Origin: CAVVAE01 sp963746185
GTDB taxonomy: Bacteria; Actinomycetota; Actinomycetes; Propionibacteriales; Nocardioidaceae
Assembly: GCA_963746185.1 (NCBI GenBank)
Contig: CAVVAE010000005.1
Span: forward strand, 1-21,052
Reading direction: 5' to 3'
DNA: 21,052 bases
Part shown: one piece after another, positions 7,768 to 15,332 of the stretch
Numbering within the stretch: the stretch's first letter is position 1
How the letters are laid out: each line of letters begins with the position of its first letter
Notes under the pieces: model-generated
What the model saw: only the letters and a program-made list of their open reading frames with translations
Database searches by the model: none
Told to the model about the DNA's origin: nothing
Program-made: the position numbers and the translations under genes

Positions 7768-7796
7768 AGCCTAGAGCCTGTGTATGGTATTTGCAA
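7768..7796 (-). promoter_or_regulatory. Promoter of the STAND-like ATPase, leaderless
   Basis: On the minus strand a -35 TTGCAA (7791-7796) and a -10 TAGGCT (7768-7773) are separated by exactly 17 nt, and the ATG begins 6 nt after the -10 box. The transcript would start at or near the A of the ATG, which fits the absence of a ribosome site. The same -10 sequence and 6-nt spacing occur at fasR. Confidence 0.7.
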
Positions 7797-7823
7797 TACA
7801 AGCCTGTATGGGAATTACAATAC
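7781..7823. promoter_or_regulatory. Two operator-like repeats over the ATPase promoter
   Basis: TGTATGGTATTTGCAATAC (7781-7799) and TGTATGGGAATTACAATAC (7805-7823) match in 16 of 19 positions and are offset by 24 bp. Each is also an imperfect palindrome, GTATnG...CAATAC. The first covers the -35 box of the ATPase promoter and the second lies just upstream, ending 1 nt before the stop codon of the preceding gene. This is the layout expected for a repressor binding as two dimers. AT-rich sequence in a GC-rich setting adds weight. Confidence 0.6.
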
Positions 7824-7824
7824 G

Positions 7825-8592
7825 TCAGACGATCGGGGGAATCGTGTTCCCAGTCGACGGAGGTCCGCTCGGCGACGGTGACGGTCCCGGCGTTGTCGTC
7901 GGTGTCGGTGTCGGCGTCGGGCTCGGGCTGGTCGGCGGCGGCACCGGGCCAGGGAGCGGGCCGGGTCCGGGAGGCGGCGGCGCCTGGTTCTCGAAGACCT
8001 TCACCGCGATCCACAACGCGATTGCGGCGATGGCCAGCACCAGCGCAAACGATGCGAGGAAGGTCCATCGCCCAGCCGAAGTCAGCCGCGTCGGCCAGGG
8101 CAGTGGCCAGAGTCGCCAGCGACCGATGCTGATCCGCTCGTACCAGTGCGGCCGGAAGTCAGGCCCGTGGATCTCGCCGATCGGTGCCCGGTCCTCCAGC
8201 GTGACGGCGGCGAGCAGCGCCTCTGCCTGGACGACGCCTTCACTCCAGCCGTCCACGCGCAGGGCCACCCAGGCGGCGATCTCGGGATCGAAGTCAGTCG
8301 CCACGATCACGCCGGCCTCATTGGCCTGCAACGCCTGGACGGCCTGGGAGAAGCGTGCACGGGCGAACGAGTCCTGTTCGGCACCCTCTGTGAGCATCAC
8401 GACGGCCACCTGAACGTCGTCTTCGTCCGTGCCGGCGTAGACGATCCCGGCGTCGTACTCACCGAGCCGACCGCTCAGTTCGATGCTGCCGACGGCAGGC
8501 GGATCGCGACGCAGCAGAGACCTGATACGCAGGTCGGGCTCACCGGCCGCCATGGCTCTCCGCTCACGCTCGTCGCGAGGCCCGGACTTCAC
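7825..8592 (-). CDS. Single-pass membrane protein with degenerate kinase N-lobe
   Basis: The protein has 255 residues. Residues 36-115 follow the start of a Hanks-type Ser/Thr kinase: 'IELSGRLGEYDAGIVYAGTD' matches the glycine loop, 'VQVAVVML' matches 'VAVKVL' but with Val65 in place of the catalytic Lys, and 'FARARFSQAVQAL...VIVATDFDPEIAAWVALRVDGWS' matches the C-helix and hinge region. No catalytic loop (HRD) or DFG follows, so it is a truncated pseudokinase, not an enzyme. One membrane helix (about 177-199) is followed by a Pro/Thr/Ser-rich outer tail to residue 255. The start is GTG with AAAGG upstream. It is divergent from moxR and lies upstream of the ATPase on the same strand. A sensor or scaffold role is my inference. 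Confidence 0.72.
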   Translation of the reverse strand: MKSGPRDERERRAMAAGEPDLRIRSLLRRDPPAVGSIELSGRLGEYDAGIVYAGTDEDDVQVAVVMLTEGAEQDSFARARFSQAVQALQANEAGVIVATDFDPEIAAWVALRVDGWSEGVVQAEALLAAVTLEDRAPIGEIHGPDFRPHWYERISIGRWRLWPLPWPTRLTSAGRWTFLASFALVLAIAAIALWIAVKVFENQAPPPPGPGPLPGPVPPPTSPSPTPTPTPTTTPGPSPSPSGPPSTGNTIPPIV

Positions 8593-8623
8593 ATGTCAGG
8601 CCTTTGTGCATCTGTAACACTTA

Positions 8624-8649
8624 CTAGCACGCGAGCTTGCTCGAGCTAG
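8624..8649. promoter_or_regulatory. Nested palindrome in the divergent moxR upstream region
   Basis: Outer arms CTAGC (8624-8628) and GCTAG (8645-8649) enclose inner arms CGAGC (8632-8636) and GCTCG (8639-8643). The element lies between the divergent membrane-protein and moxR genes, so a shared operator is possible. A CGTCGTAC octamer follows at 8660-8667 (minus strand). Promoter boxes for either gene could not be fixed. Confidence 0.35.
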
Positions 8650-8693
8650 CACCGAAAGCGTACGACGACAGCAGGCCTCGAAGGGAATAACCC

Positions 8694-9728
8694 ATGACGA
8701 CCAGCCCGGCGAGTGCGACCGAACCCGCCTCGGAGGTAACGCCGCTGTCTCAGCTCACGCAGCGAGCGATTACTGAGGTGAAGCAGGTCATCGTCGGCCA
8801 GGAGCACATGGTCGAGCAGCTGATGGTTGCTCTTATCGCGCGCGGCCACTGCCTCGTCGAGGGCGTCCCTGGCATCGCGAAGACCCTTGCAGTGCGCACG
8901 TTCGCCGACGTGGTCGGTGGCAGCTTCGCTCGAGTGCAGTTCACCCCTGACCTGGTCCCGTCCGACATCGTCGGCACCCGGATCTACCGACCCAGCAAGG
9001 AGAGCTTCGACGTCGAGCTCGGCCCGGTCTTCGTCAACTTCGTGCTTGCGGACGAGGTCAACCGGGCGCCCGCCAAAGTGCAGTCGGCGATGCTCGAGCT
9101 GATGGCCGAGCACCAGGTCTCGATCGGTGGCCAGACGTTCGAGCTGCCTGATCCCTTCATCGTCATCGCCACCCAGAACCCGATCGAGTCCGAGGGCGTC
9201 TACCCGCTTCCCGAGGCCCAGCGCGACCGCTTCCTTTTCAAGGTCGATGTGACGCATCCGCGTGGCAACGAAGAGTTCGAGATCCTGCGCCGGATGAGCG
9301 TCGACCCGCCTCGCGCAAGCCAGGTGTTGAGCCCGGCGAAGATCCTCGAGCTCCGCGCCGCCGCCGACCGGATCTTCCTGCACAACCTCGTCTCGGAGTA
9401 CATCGTCCGGCTGGTGCTCGCTACGCGTTCGCCGGCGGAGTTCCACATGCACGACCTCACCGGCGTCATCGAGATCGGCGCCAGTCCGCGCGCCACCCTG
9501 GGCCTGGCAGCCGCCGCGCGAGGGGTCGCGCTGATTCACGGACGCAACTACGTGCTGCCGCAAGACGTCGCCGCCGTCGCTCGTGACGTGATGGCGCATC
9601 GTCTCGTCCTCAGCTTCGATGCCGTCGCCGATGGAGTCGACCCACGCGTCATCGTTGACCGCGTGGTCTCGGCGATCCCGCAGCCCCAGGCGATCTGGAA
9701 CAACGCCGCCACTCCGGAGTTCCGCTGA
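8694..9728 (+). CDS. MoxR family AAA+ ATPase
   Basis: The protein has 344 residues, typical for MoxR. Walker A is GVPGIAKT (57-64), Walker B is FVLADEVNRAP (with D120-E121), sensor 1 is IATQNPIESEGVYPLPEAQRDRF, and the lid domain contains 'GASPRATLGLAAAARGVALIHGR' (sensor 2 Arg). MoxR proteins form hexamers that act as ATP-driven chaperones for partner proteins with VWA domains, for cofactor insertion or stress and cell-envelope tasks. The ATG has GAAGGGAA upstream. The next gene starts 2 nt after its stop, so moxR, the DUF58 gene and the VWA gene form one operon, the standard actinobacterial order. The client of the module is unknown. Confidence 0.94.
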   Translation: MTTSPASATEPASEVTPLSQLTQRAITEVKQVIVGQEHMVEQLMVALIARGHCLVEGVPGIAKTLAVRTFADVVGGSFARVQFTPDLVPSDIVGTRIYRPSKESFDVELGPVFVNFVLADEVNRAPAKVQSAMLELMAEHQVSIGGQTFELPDPFIVIATQNPIESEGVYPLPEAQRDRFLFKVDVTHPRGNEEFEILRRMSVDPPRASQVLSPAKILELRAAADRIFLHNLVSEYIVRLVLATRSPAEFHMHDLTGVIEIGASPRATLGLAAAARGVALIHGRNYVLPQDVAAVARDVMAHRLVLSFDAVADGVDPRVIVDRVVSAIPQPQAIWNNAATPEFR

Positions 9729-9730
9729 TC

Positions 9731-10720
9731 GTGGCAATCCGACCTCGTGCCGAACGGATGCCGCTCTCGCAGCTCGCACCCGAAGCCGCGTTGCGGCGTC
9801 TCGAGCTGCAGATCGTGCGTCGGCTCGAGGGCTTCCTCCACGGAGAGCACCTGGGTCTACTGCCTGGCCCCGGCACCGATCTCGCCGAAGCGCGTTTCTA
9901 CATCCCGGGTGAGGACGACGTACGACGCATGGACTGGGCCGTGACGGCGCGCACCACCATTCCGCACGTTCGCGACGTCATCGCCGACCGCGAGCTGGAG
10001 ACCTGGGCGATGATCGACCTCTCGCCCTCGATGAGCTTCGGCACGGCCGTGATGGAGAAGCGCGACCTGGCCGTCGCGGCCGTGGCCACGATGGGACTGC
10101 TGACGTTTCGCGTCGGAGACCGCTTCGGCGGGTACGTTCTGCGCGATGGCGTGCTGAAGCGATGGCCGGCGAGGTCCGGGCGGCTGGCACTCTTCGGACT
10201 GCTGCGCTCCCTGCTGCGCGAGCCCGTGGCTGACACGACGTCGCCGACCCAGAGCCTCGCTGAGGCCATCACGGCGGTCAGCCGGGCCCAGCGCAAGCGC
10301 GGATTGCGGGTGGTGGTGTCTGACTTCATCGACCTCCGTGACGCCTCGACCGACCCCGACACGCCACCGTCGTGGGAGAAGGCCATGCGCCAACTGGCGA
10401 CGAGGAACCAGGTCATCGCGGTGGAGATCATCGACCCACGTGAGCTCGACATCCCGAACGTCGGCACGATCCTGCTGCGTGATCCCGAGACCGGAGAAGT
10501 GCGCGAGCTCAACACCGCCGACAAGAAGGTGCGCGCCCGCTACTCCGCCGCCGCGAAACTCCAACGCGAGCGCACTGCCCGGGCATTGCGTCGCGCCGGC
10601 GCCGGTCACCTGGTTCTTCGCACCGACTCCGACTGGGTGGCCGACACTGCGCGCTTCGCGCTGAAGCACCGACGGGTGGCGGCTCGGCTGCACAAGCCGC
10701 CGGCTGGAGTGGCGCGATGA
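9731..10720 (+). CDS. DUF58 domain protein, MoxR partner
   Basis: The protein has 329 residues and a GTG start 2 nt after the moxR stop. The DUF58 core is clear: 'FYIPGEDDVRRMDWAVTAR' (about 56-74, the Y.PGDD.R.iDW..tAR signature), then a VWA-like segment with 'MIDLSPSMSFG' where D96-x-S98-x-S100 fits a MIDAS metal site, and 'GLRVVVSDFIDL' later. DUF58 proteins are encoded next to moxR in many bacteria and are thought to be its adaptor or client. No membrane helix is seen, so it is likely cytoplasmic. Its last four bases ATGA overlap the start of the VWA gene, which indicates coupled translation. Confidence 0.92.
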   Translation: MAIRPRAERMPLSQLAPEAALRRLELQIVRRLEGFLHGEHLGLLPGPGTDLAEARFYIPGEDDVRRMDWAVTARTTIPHVRDVIADRELETWAMIDLSPSMSFGTAVMEKRDLAVAAVATMGLLTFRVGDRFGGYVLRDGVLKRWPARSGRLALFGLLRSLLREPVADTTSPTQSLAEAITAVSRAQRKRGLRVVVSDFIDLRDASTDPDTPPSWEKAMRQLATRNQVIAVEIIDPRELDIPNVGTILLRDPETGEVRELNTADKKVRARYSAAAKLQRERTARALRRAGAGHLVLRTDSDWVADTARFALKHRRVAARLHKPPAGVAR

Positions 10721-11673
10721 ACTTCCTCGAGCCGGCTCGGCTTTGGCTCCTGTTGGTGATCCCGCTCTTGATCGCTGGCTACGTCTTGCTGCAGTACCGC
10801 AAGAGCCACTACGCCGTGCGCTTCACCAACATGGCATTGCTCGACAACGTCGTACCTCGGCGGGTCAACTGGCGGCAGCATGTGGCCGTCGGCTTGGCGA
10901 TGCTCACCCTTGCGTTCGGGATCGTGCTCTTCGCGCAGCCGAGCAAGGTCGTCAAGGTGCCGCGCGAGACGGGCGTCACCGTCGTGCTGACGATGGACAT
11001 CTCGCTGTCAATGGATGCCGAAGACGTCGCCCCGAACCGCATCTCGGCGGCGAAGGACACGGCGACGGAGTTCCTCGGCCAGCTGCCACCGGCGTTCCAG
11101 GTCTCGGTGGTCAGCTTCGCCCGTCACGCGAACGTCGTCGTACCCCCGACGATCGATCGCACGGAGGTGTCGACAGCCATCGACGCTCTTCAGCTCCAGG
11201 AGTACACCGCAACGGGCGAGGGCATCTACACCGCGCTTGACGTCGTCAAGCAGTCGTTGGGTACGACGGAGGCACCCGACGGCAAGCTGCCCGCCATGGT
11301 CGTGCTGATCAGCGACGGCGCGCGCACGGTCGGGCGTTCGCAGGTGGCGGCTGCGCAGGCGGCGAAGGACCAGGGCGTGCCGATCTACACGGTCGCGCTC
11401 GGTACCGACTCCGGCACGATCACCAGCCGTGGCCAGACCGTGGCCGTGCCGGTCGAGATCCAGCAACTTCAGGAGATCGCCGACATCTCGGGAGGCAAGG
11501 CCTACGTCGCCTCGAGTCCGGATGACCTGGTCAGCGCATACCAGGACGTCGACGGTCGGCTTGTCTACGGCTCTGAGCGTCGCGACGCCACCTCGGAGTA
11601 CATCGGGTGGCTCGTCCTGTTGTCGCTGCTCTCGACCGCGGCCGGGCTGTTTGTGGCTTCGCGCTGGCCGTGA
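10717..11673 (+). CDS. VWA domain membrane protein (BatA-like), MoxR partner
   Basis: The protein has 318 residues. Two N-terminal membrane helices (about 8-25 and 55-73) precede a VWA domain with a full MIDAS: D94-x-S96-x-S98 in 'TMDISLSMD', a Thr in 'YTATGEGIYTALD', and an Asp in 'VVLISDGARTVG'. A third helix ends the protein (WLVLLSLLSTAAGLFVASRW), giving the BatA/Aerotolerance layout with the VWA domain between helices 2 and 3. Metal-bound VWA domains bind other proteins, and MoxR is thought to remodel them. The start overlaps the DUF58 stop by ATGA. It is the last gene of the operon; a 149-nt gap follows. Confidence 0.92.
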   Translation: MNFLEPARLWLLLVIPLLIAGYVLLQYRKSHYAVRFTNMALLDNVVPRRVNWRQHVAVGLAMLTLAFGIVLFAQPSKVVKVPRETGVTVVLTMDISLSMDAEDVAPNRISAAKDTATEFLGQLPPAFQVSVVSFARHANVVVPPTIDRTEVSTAIDALQLQEYTATGEGIYTALDVVKQSLGTTEAPDGKLPAMVVLISDGARTVGRSQVAAAQAAKDQGVPIYTVALGTDSGTITSRGQTVAVPVEIQQLQEIADISGGKAYVASSPDDLVSAYQDVDGRLVYGSERRDATSEYIGWLVLLSLLSTAAGLFVASRWP

Positions 11674-11822
11674 GCGTCCGTTTGGCGGCGCAGATGGCCG
11701 AATTTCGAGGCAAAGAGTGGTACTGCAGTGACGAATGAGGCACAATAAGCCTGGAGTTCACGACTGATCCTCGTGGTACGAGAACGCTGGGGAAGGCGAA
11801 TCTCGAGCCTTGAGGAGGATCG

Positions 11823-12350
11823 GTGAACCGAGACACGTACACGGAGACCACAGGCGTGGTCGCACGTGGAGTGCTGTTTGTGCACACATCGCCGTCGGCG
11901 CTGTGCCCCCATGTCGAGTGGGCGGTCGGTGGCGTGCTGGGCGCACCTGTCGATCTCTCCTGGACGCCACAGCCGGCCAAGACCGGTTCTTACCGCGCGG
12001 AGTACTCCTGGAGCGGCCCCGTCGGCACGGGTGCCAAGATCGCGTCAGCGTTGCGTGGCTGGGAGCACCTGCTGTTCGAGGTGACCGAAGACGCCACCAC
12101 CAACAGCGAGGGCGCCCGCTTCTCCTTCACACCCGATCTCGGGCTCTACCACGCCGTCACCGGGCTGCATGGCGACATCATGATCCCTGAGGACCGACTC
12201 AAGGCCGCCGTGGTCAAGGCGTCGGTCGGCGACCTTCCGCTGCTGGTCGAGATCGACAAACTGTTGGGCAAGGCGTGGGACGAGGCGCTCGAACCGTTCC
12301 GCTACGCCGGCGACGGTGCTCCTGTCCGTTGGCTCCACCACGTCGTCTGA
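11823..12350 (+). CDS. DUF3145 family protein
   Basis: This 175-residue protein matches actinobacterial DUF3145 along its length, with 'TGVVARGVLFVHTSPSALCPHVEWA', 'DLSWTPQPAKTGSYRAEYSW' and 'GLYHAVTGLHGDIMIPEDRL' as recognisable blocks. Its biochemical function is unknown. In actinobacteria it is commonly encoded beside the FAS II genes, as here, which hints at a link to lipid synthesis. The GTG start has an excellent ribosome site, GAGGAGG, 6 nt upstream. It has its own 149-nt upstream region with an ACAATA that might be part of a promoter. It converges on accD, and its stop is followed within 4 nt by a tandem repeat array. Confidence 0.9.
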   Translation: MNRDTYTETTGVVARGVLFVHTSPSALCPHVEWAVGGVLGAPVDLSWTPQPAKTGSYRAEYSWSGPVGTGAKIASALRGWEHLLFEVTEDATTNSEGARFSFTPDLGLYHAVTGLHGDIMIPEDRLKAAVVKASVGDLPLLVEIDKLLGKAWDEALEPFRYAGDGAPVRWLHHVV

Positions 12351-12353
12351 TCG

Positions 12354-12419
12354 TTGACCCGGCACTTGTGGTTCTTTGACCCGGCGCTTGTGGTTCTTTG
12401 ACCCGCCACTTGTGGTCAT
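12354..12419 (+). repeat. Tandem 22-bp repeat array A, three units
   Basis: Three head-to-tail units start at 12354, 12376 and 12398. The core is CCCGGCACTTGTGGTT, with single changes in units 2 and 3; the third unit loses homology in its last 3 bases. The array begins 3 nt after the DUF3145 stop codon and runs in the same sense as that gene. At each unit junction GGTT-CTTT-GACC can form a small RNA hairpin. Confidence 0.85.
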
Positions 12420-12451
12420 GATGGCCACCGCAAGGATCTGAGCGAACAGAA

Positions 12452-12508
12452 ACTGACGGTTCGCGCAACCGCGACTGACGGTTCGCGCAACCACAGTTGA
12501 CGGGTGAA
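12452..12508 (-). repeat. Tandem 22-bp repeat array B, two and a half units
   Basis: Units at 12452-12473 and 12474-12495 share CTGACGGTTCGCGCAACC. A partial third unit lies at 12496-12508. Read on the minus strand, the array begins 2 nt after the accD stop codon and its consensus (nCCGnCAnTnGnGGTT) is shared with array A. GGTT-GCGCG-AACC hairpins replace GGTT-CTTT-GACC. The two arrays therefore face each other across a spacer of about 32 nt. Confidence 0.82.
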
Positions 12509-12510
12509 GG

Positions 12511-13965
12511 CTAGAGCGGGATGTTGCCGTGTTGACCGCGGAGTCCCTTGTCGGCTGCGGCCAACGCCGCAGCCAGCCCAGAGCGAGTCAGGCTCGGCTC
12601 GACCACCTCGTCGACGACCCCGATCTCCATCGCGCGGTCGACTCCGCCCGCGATCTTCTCGTGCTCGGCCGCGAGCTCGGCTTCCACTCTCGGACGCAGG
12701 TCGGCCGCGACAGCGGCGATCTTGCGGCGGTGCAGCACCCGGACAGCGGCGATCGCCCCCATCACGGCAATCTCGGCGCCAGGCCACGCGAAGACACGGG
12801 TAGCACCGAGCGCCCGCGCGTTCATCGCGATGTACGCGCCCCCGTAGGCCTTGCGGGTGACGAGCGTGACGCGCGGCACTTGGGCTTCGCTGAAAGCATG
12901 CAGCAGCTTGGCCCCACGTCGTACGACGCCGTCCCACTCCTGGCCGACGCCCGGCAGGTAACCCGGCACGTCGACCACCACGATGAGTGGCACGCCATTG
13001 GCGTCGCACATCCGCACGAAGCGAGCCGCCTTCTCCGCAGACGGCGAGTCGAGACAACCGCCGAGCCGCAGCGGGTTGTTGGCGATCACGCCAACCGTCC
13101 GTCCGCCGAAGCGGCCGAGTGCGGTGACGATGTTGGGCGCCCACCGCTGGTGCAGCTCGAGCATCGTGTCGTGGTCGAGGAGCTCGCCGACGAAGGGGTG
13201 CACGTCGTACGCACGCCTCCTCGACTCCGGCATCTGCTTCGACAGGTCGACGTCGGTGATGTGTTCGGCGTCGAGGACTCGTTGGTCACCGAGCAGCGCA
13301 ACCAGCCGCCGAGCTTCGCCGAGCGCGTGCTCTTCAGAGTCGGCGAGCACGTGGACGACACCGGAACGACGGCCATGCGGCTCAGGACCGCCGAGACGCA
13401 ACATGTCGACGTCCTCCCCGGTCACAGAACGTACGACGTCGGGCCCGGTCACGAAGATGCGGCCTTCAGGCCCGAGGATGACCACGTCAGTCAGCGCAGG
13501 GCCGTAAGCAGCACCACCAGCAGCGGGCCCGAGCACGACCGAGACCTGCGGGATCTTGCCCGACGCCTGCGTCATCGCGTGGAAGATGAGACCGACGGCA
13601 TGCAGCGACAGCACGCCTTCGGCCAGCCGCGCACCACCGGAGTGCCAGAGGCCGACGATCGGCGCCTGGTCGGTGATCGCGCGCTGGTAGGCGTTGACGA
13701 CGACCTTGCAGCCTTCGTTGCCCATCGCCCCGCCCATGATCGTGGCATCGGAGCAGAACGCAACGGTGTGGACACCGTCGATCGTGCCCACGCCCGCGAG
13801 CATGCCGCTGTCGTCGTCTTCGCTGATCAGCTCAAGGCTGCCCGGATCGAAGAGCGCCGCAAGCCTCTTGTTGGGGTTACGAGGGTCTTGGTCGCGTGGC
13901 AGCTTCGGCGGTTTGGCTGCTCGTTGTTCGGGTGCCGTTGCTGGTGCGTTGTCGGTCGTGGTCAT
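12511..13965 (-). CDS. accD: Acyl-CoA carboxylase beta (carboxyltransferase) subunit
   Basis: The protein has 484 residues, within the range of actinobacterial AccD6/PccB-type subunits. The two crotonase-like halves are seen: the first with 'GLWHSGGARLAEG' and 'GPAAGGAAYGPALTDV', the second with 'VIANNPLRLGGCLDSPSAEKAARFVRMCD', 'VPLIVVVDVPGYLPG' and 'RKAYGGAYIAMN'. These form the acyl-CoA and carboxybiotin sites that carboxylate acetyl-CoA (or propionyl-CoA) to malonyl-CoA (or methylmalonyl-CoA). It lacks the zinc finger of E. coli AccD. Its place right behind fabF (9 nt from the stop, AAGG ribosome site overlapping) argues for the malonyl-CoA supply of FAS II, as with accD6 in mycobacteria. 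The biotin-carrying alpha and epsilon subunits are not in the window. Confidence 0.93.
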   Translation of the reverse strand: MTTTDNAPATAPEQRAAKPPKLPRDQDPRNPNKRLAALFDPGSLELISEDDDSGMLAGVGTIDGVHTVAFCSDATIMGGAMGNEGCKVVVNAYQRAITDQAPIVGLWHSGGARLAEGVLSLHAVGLIFHAMTQASGKIPQVSVVLGPAAGGAAYGPALTDVVILGPEGRIFVTGPDVVRSVTGEDVDMLRLGGPEPHGRRSGVVHVLADSEEHALGEARRLVALLGDQRVLDAEHITDVDLSKQMPESRRRAYDVHPFVGELLDHDTMLELHQRWAPNIVTALGRFGGRTVGVIANNPLRLGGCLDSPSAEKAARFVRMCDANGVPLIVVVDVPGYLPGVGQEWDGVVRRGAKLLHAFSEAQVPRVTLVTRKAYGGAYIAMNARALGATRVFAWPGAEIAVMGAIAAVRVLHRRKIAAVAADLRPRVEAELAAEHEKIAGGVDRAMEIGVVDEVVEPSLTRSGLAAALAAADKGLRGQHGNIPL

Positions 13966-13974
13966 GGCATCGCC

Positions 13975-15213
13975 TTAGGCCGAACGGAAGGCGATGGCGA
14001 CGTTGTGTCCGCCGAAGCCGAAGGAGTTGTTGAGTGCGGCGATATCGCCGTCCGGCAGCTTGCGCTGCTCGGTGGCGACATCGAGCTTGACGGCTGGGTC
14101 GAGGTTGTCGAGGTTGATCGTCGGCGGTACGACGCGGTGGTGGAGCGCGAGGATCGTCGCCAACGACTCCAAGGCCCCGGCCGCTCCGAGCAGGTGGCCG
14201 GTCATCGACTTCGTTGACGTCACCACCACGTGGTCGGTCTCGCCGCCCAACGCGTTGGTGATCGCCTGACACTCGGCGACGTCGCCTTGCGGCGTCGAGG
14301 TCGCGTGGGCGTTGATGTGGATGATGTTCCTGGCGGTCAATTGGCCTTCGACCAGGGCGATTTTCATGGCGCGGGTGGCACCCAGACCTTCGGGGTCGGG
14401 TTGCGCGATGTCGTGGGAGTCGGCGGTGACTCCAGCTCCTGCGACCTCGGCGTAGATCCGTGCACCACGAGCCTCGGCGTACTCAGCACTCTCGATGACC
14501 AGAGCGGCCGAACCCTCGCCGAGCAGGAAGCCGTCCCGGTCGGTGTCCCAGGGGCGGGACGCCTTCTCAGGTTCGTCGTTGCGCTTCGACAACGCCATCA
14601 TCTGCGCGAACGCAGCGAGGGGCAGCGGGTGGATCGCAGCTTCGGTGCCTCCGACGACGACGACGTCTGCACGCCCGAGCCGGATCATGTCGATGCCATG
14701 GGCGATCGCCTCATTGCCTGACGCGCAGGCGGACACGGGCGTGTGCACGCCGGCCTTGGCGCCGATGGCGAGACCGATGTTGGCGGCCGGGCTGTTGGGC
14801 ATCAGCATCGGGATCGAGAGTGGGGAAACCCGTCGGGGTCCCTTCTCGAGGAGCTGGTCGTAGTTGCTGAGCAAGGTCGTGACGCCACCGATGCCCGATG
14901 CCATCGCGACTCCGAGCCGCTCACTGTCGACCTCAGAATCCGCAAGGCCGCTGTCGCGCCAGGCCTCGAGGGCGGCGATGAGAGCGAACTGCCCCGAGCG
15001 GTCGAGCCGACGCGCCTTGACCCGTTCGAGCACTTCGGTCGGCTCGACGGCCACACGCGCCGCGATGCGGACGGGGAGGTCTGCTGCCCAGTCCTCGGTG
15101 AGGGCGCGGGCGCCAGAGGTACCCGCCAGCAGCGCAGCCCAGGTTGTGGGCATGTCACCGCCTACGGGAGACGTCGCGCCAAGTCCGGTCACGACGACGC
15201 GCTGGGTAGTCAT
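13975..15213 (-). CDS. fabF: 3-oxoacyl-ACP synthase II
   Basis: The protein has 412 residues, the usual length for FabF. The catalytic set falls at the same numbers as in E. coli FabF: Cys163 in TPVSACASGNEAI, His303 in INAHATSTPQGD, Lys335 in TSTKSMTGH and His340. It condenses malonyl-ACP with acyl-ACP in chain elongation. The ATG starts MTTQRVVVTGLGATSPVGGD. It lies 119 nt downstream of acpP, a gap that holds a long hairpin, so its expression may be set below that of ACP. accD follows after 9 nt. Confidence 0.96.
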   Translation of the reverse strand: MTTQRVVVTGLGATSPVGGDMPTTWAALLAGTSGARALTEDWAADLPVRIAARVAVEPTEVLERVKARRLDRSGQFALIAALEAWRDSGLADSEVDSERLGVAMASGIGGVTTLLSNYDQLLEKGPRRVSPLSIPMLMPNSPAANIGLAIGAKAGVHTPVSACASGNEAIAHGIDMIRLGRADVVVVGGTEAAIHPLPLAAFAQMMALSKRNDEPEKASRPWDTDRDGFLLGEGSAALVIESAEYAEARGARIYAEVAGAGVTADSHDIAQPDPEGLGATRAMKIALVEGQLTARNIIHINAHATSTPQGDVAECQAITNALGGETDHVVVTSTKSMTGHLLGAAGALESLATILALHHRVVPPTINLDNLDPAVKLDVATEQRKLPDGDIAALNNSFGFGGHNVAIAFRSA

Positions 15214-15274
15214 CAGGTGGTCACCTCAGGTGTGGGTAGTGGCGTTCGTTGTGGTCTGTGCAGGGAGGGGCTTT

Positions 15275-15321
15275 GCCGGGTCGACGTCGACGTACGGCTG
15301 GTACGACGCTGGCGACCCGGC
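15275..15321 (-). terminator. Hairpin between acpP and fabF, likely partial terminator or 3' stabiliser
   Basis: Perfect 9-bp arms GCCGGGTCG (15275-15283) and CGACCCGGC (15313-15321) close a 29-nt apical part, which itself contains CGTAC/GTACG (15291-15295 and 15301-15305). It begins 11 nt after the acpP stop on the minus strand and has no U-tract. Partial termination or RNA stabilisation would raise ACP over FabF. A transcription experiment would be needed to choose. Confidence 0.5.
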
Positions 15322-15332
15322 TCGCACACGCG

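Noticed and set aside
8646..9779. 377-codon minus-strand frame opposite moxR
   Set aside because: It is a shadow of a conserved AAA+ gene; the translation is rich in Arg/His/Asp without domain features.
12354..12508. The 22-bp repeats as a CRISPR array
   Set aside because: The units follow each other without unique spacers, are only 22 bp, change orientation, and no cas gene is near.
12529..14217. Long + strand open frame of 562 codons opposite accD and fabF
   Set aside because: It is the antisense shadow of two clearly conserved genes. Long antisense frames are expected in GC-rich DNA.
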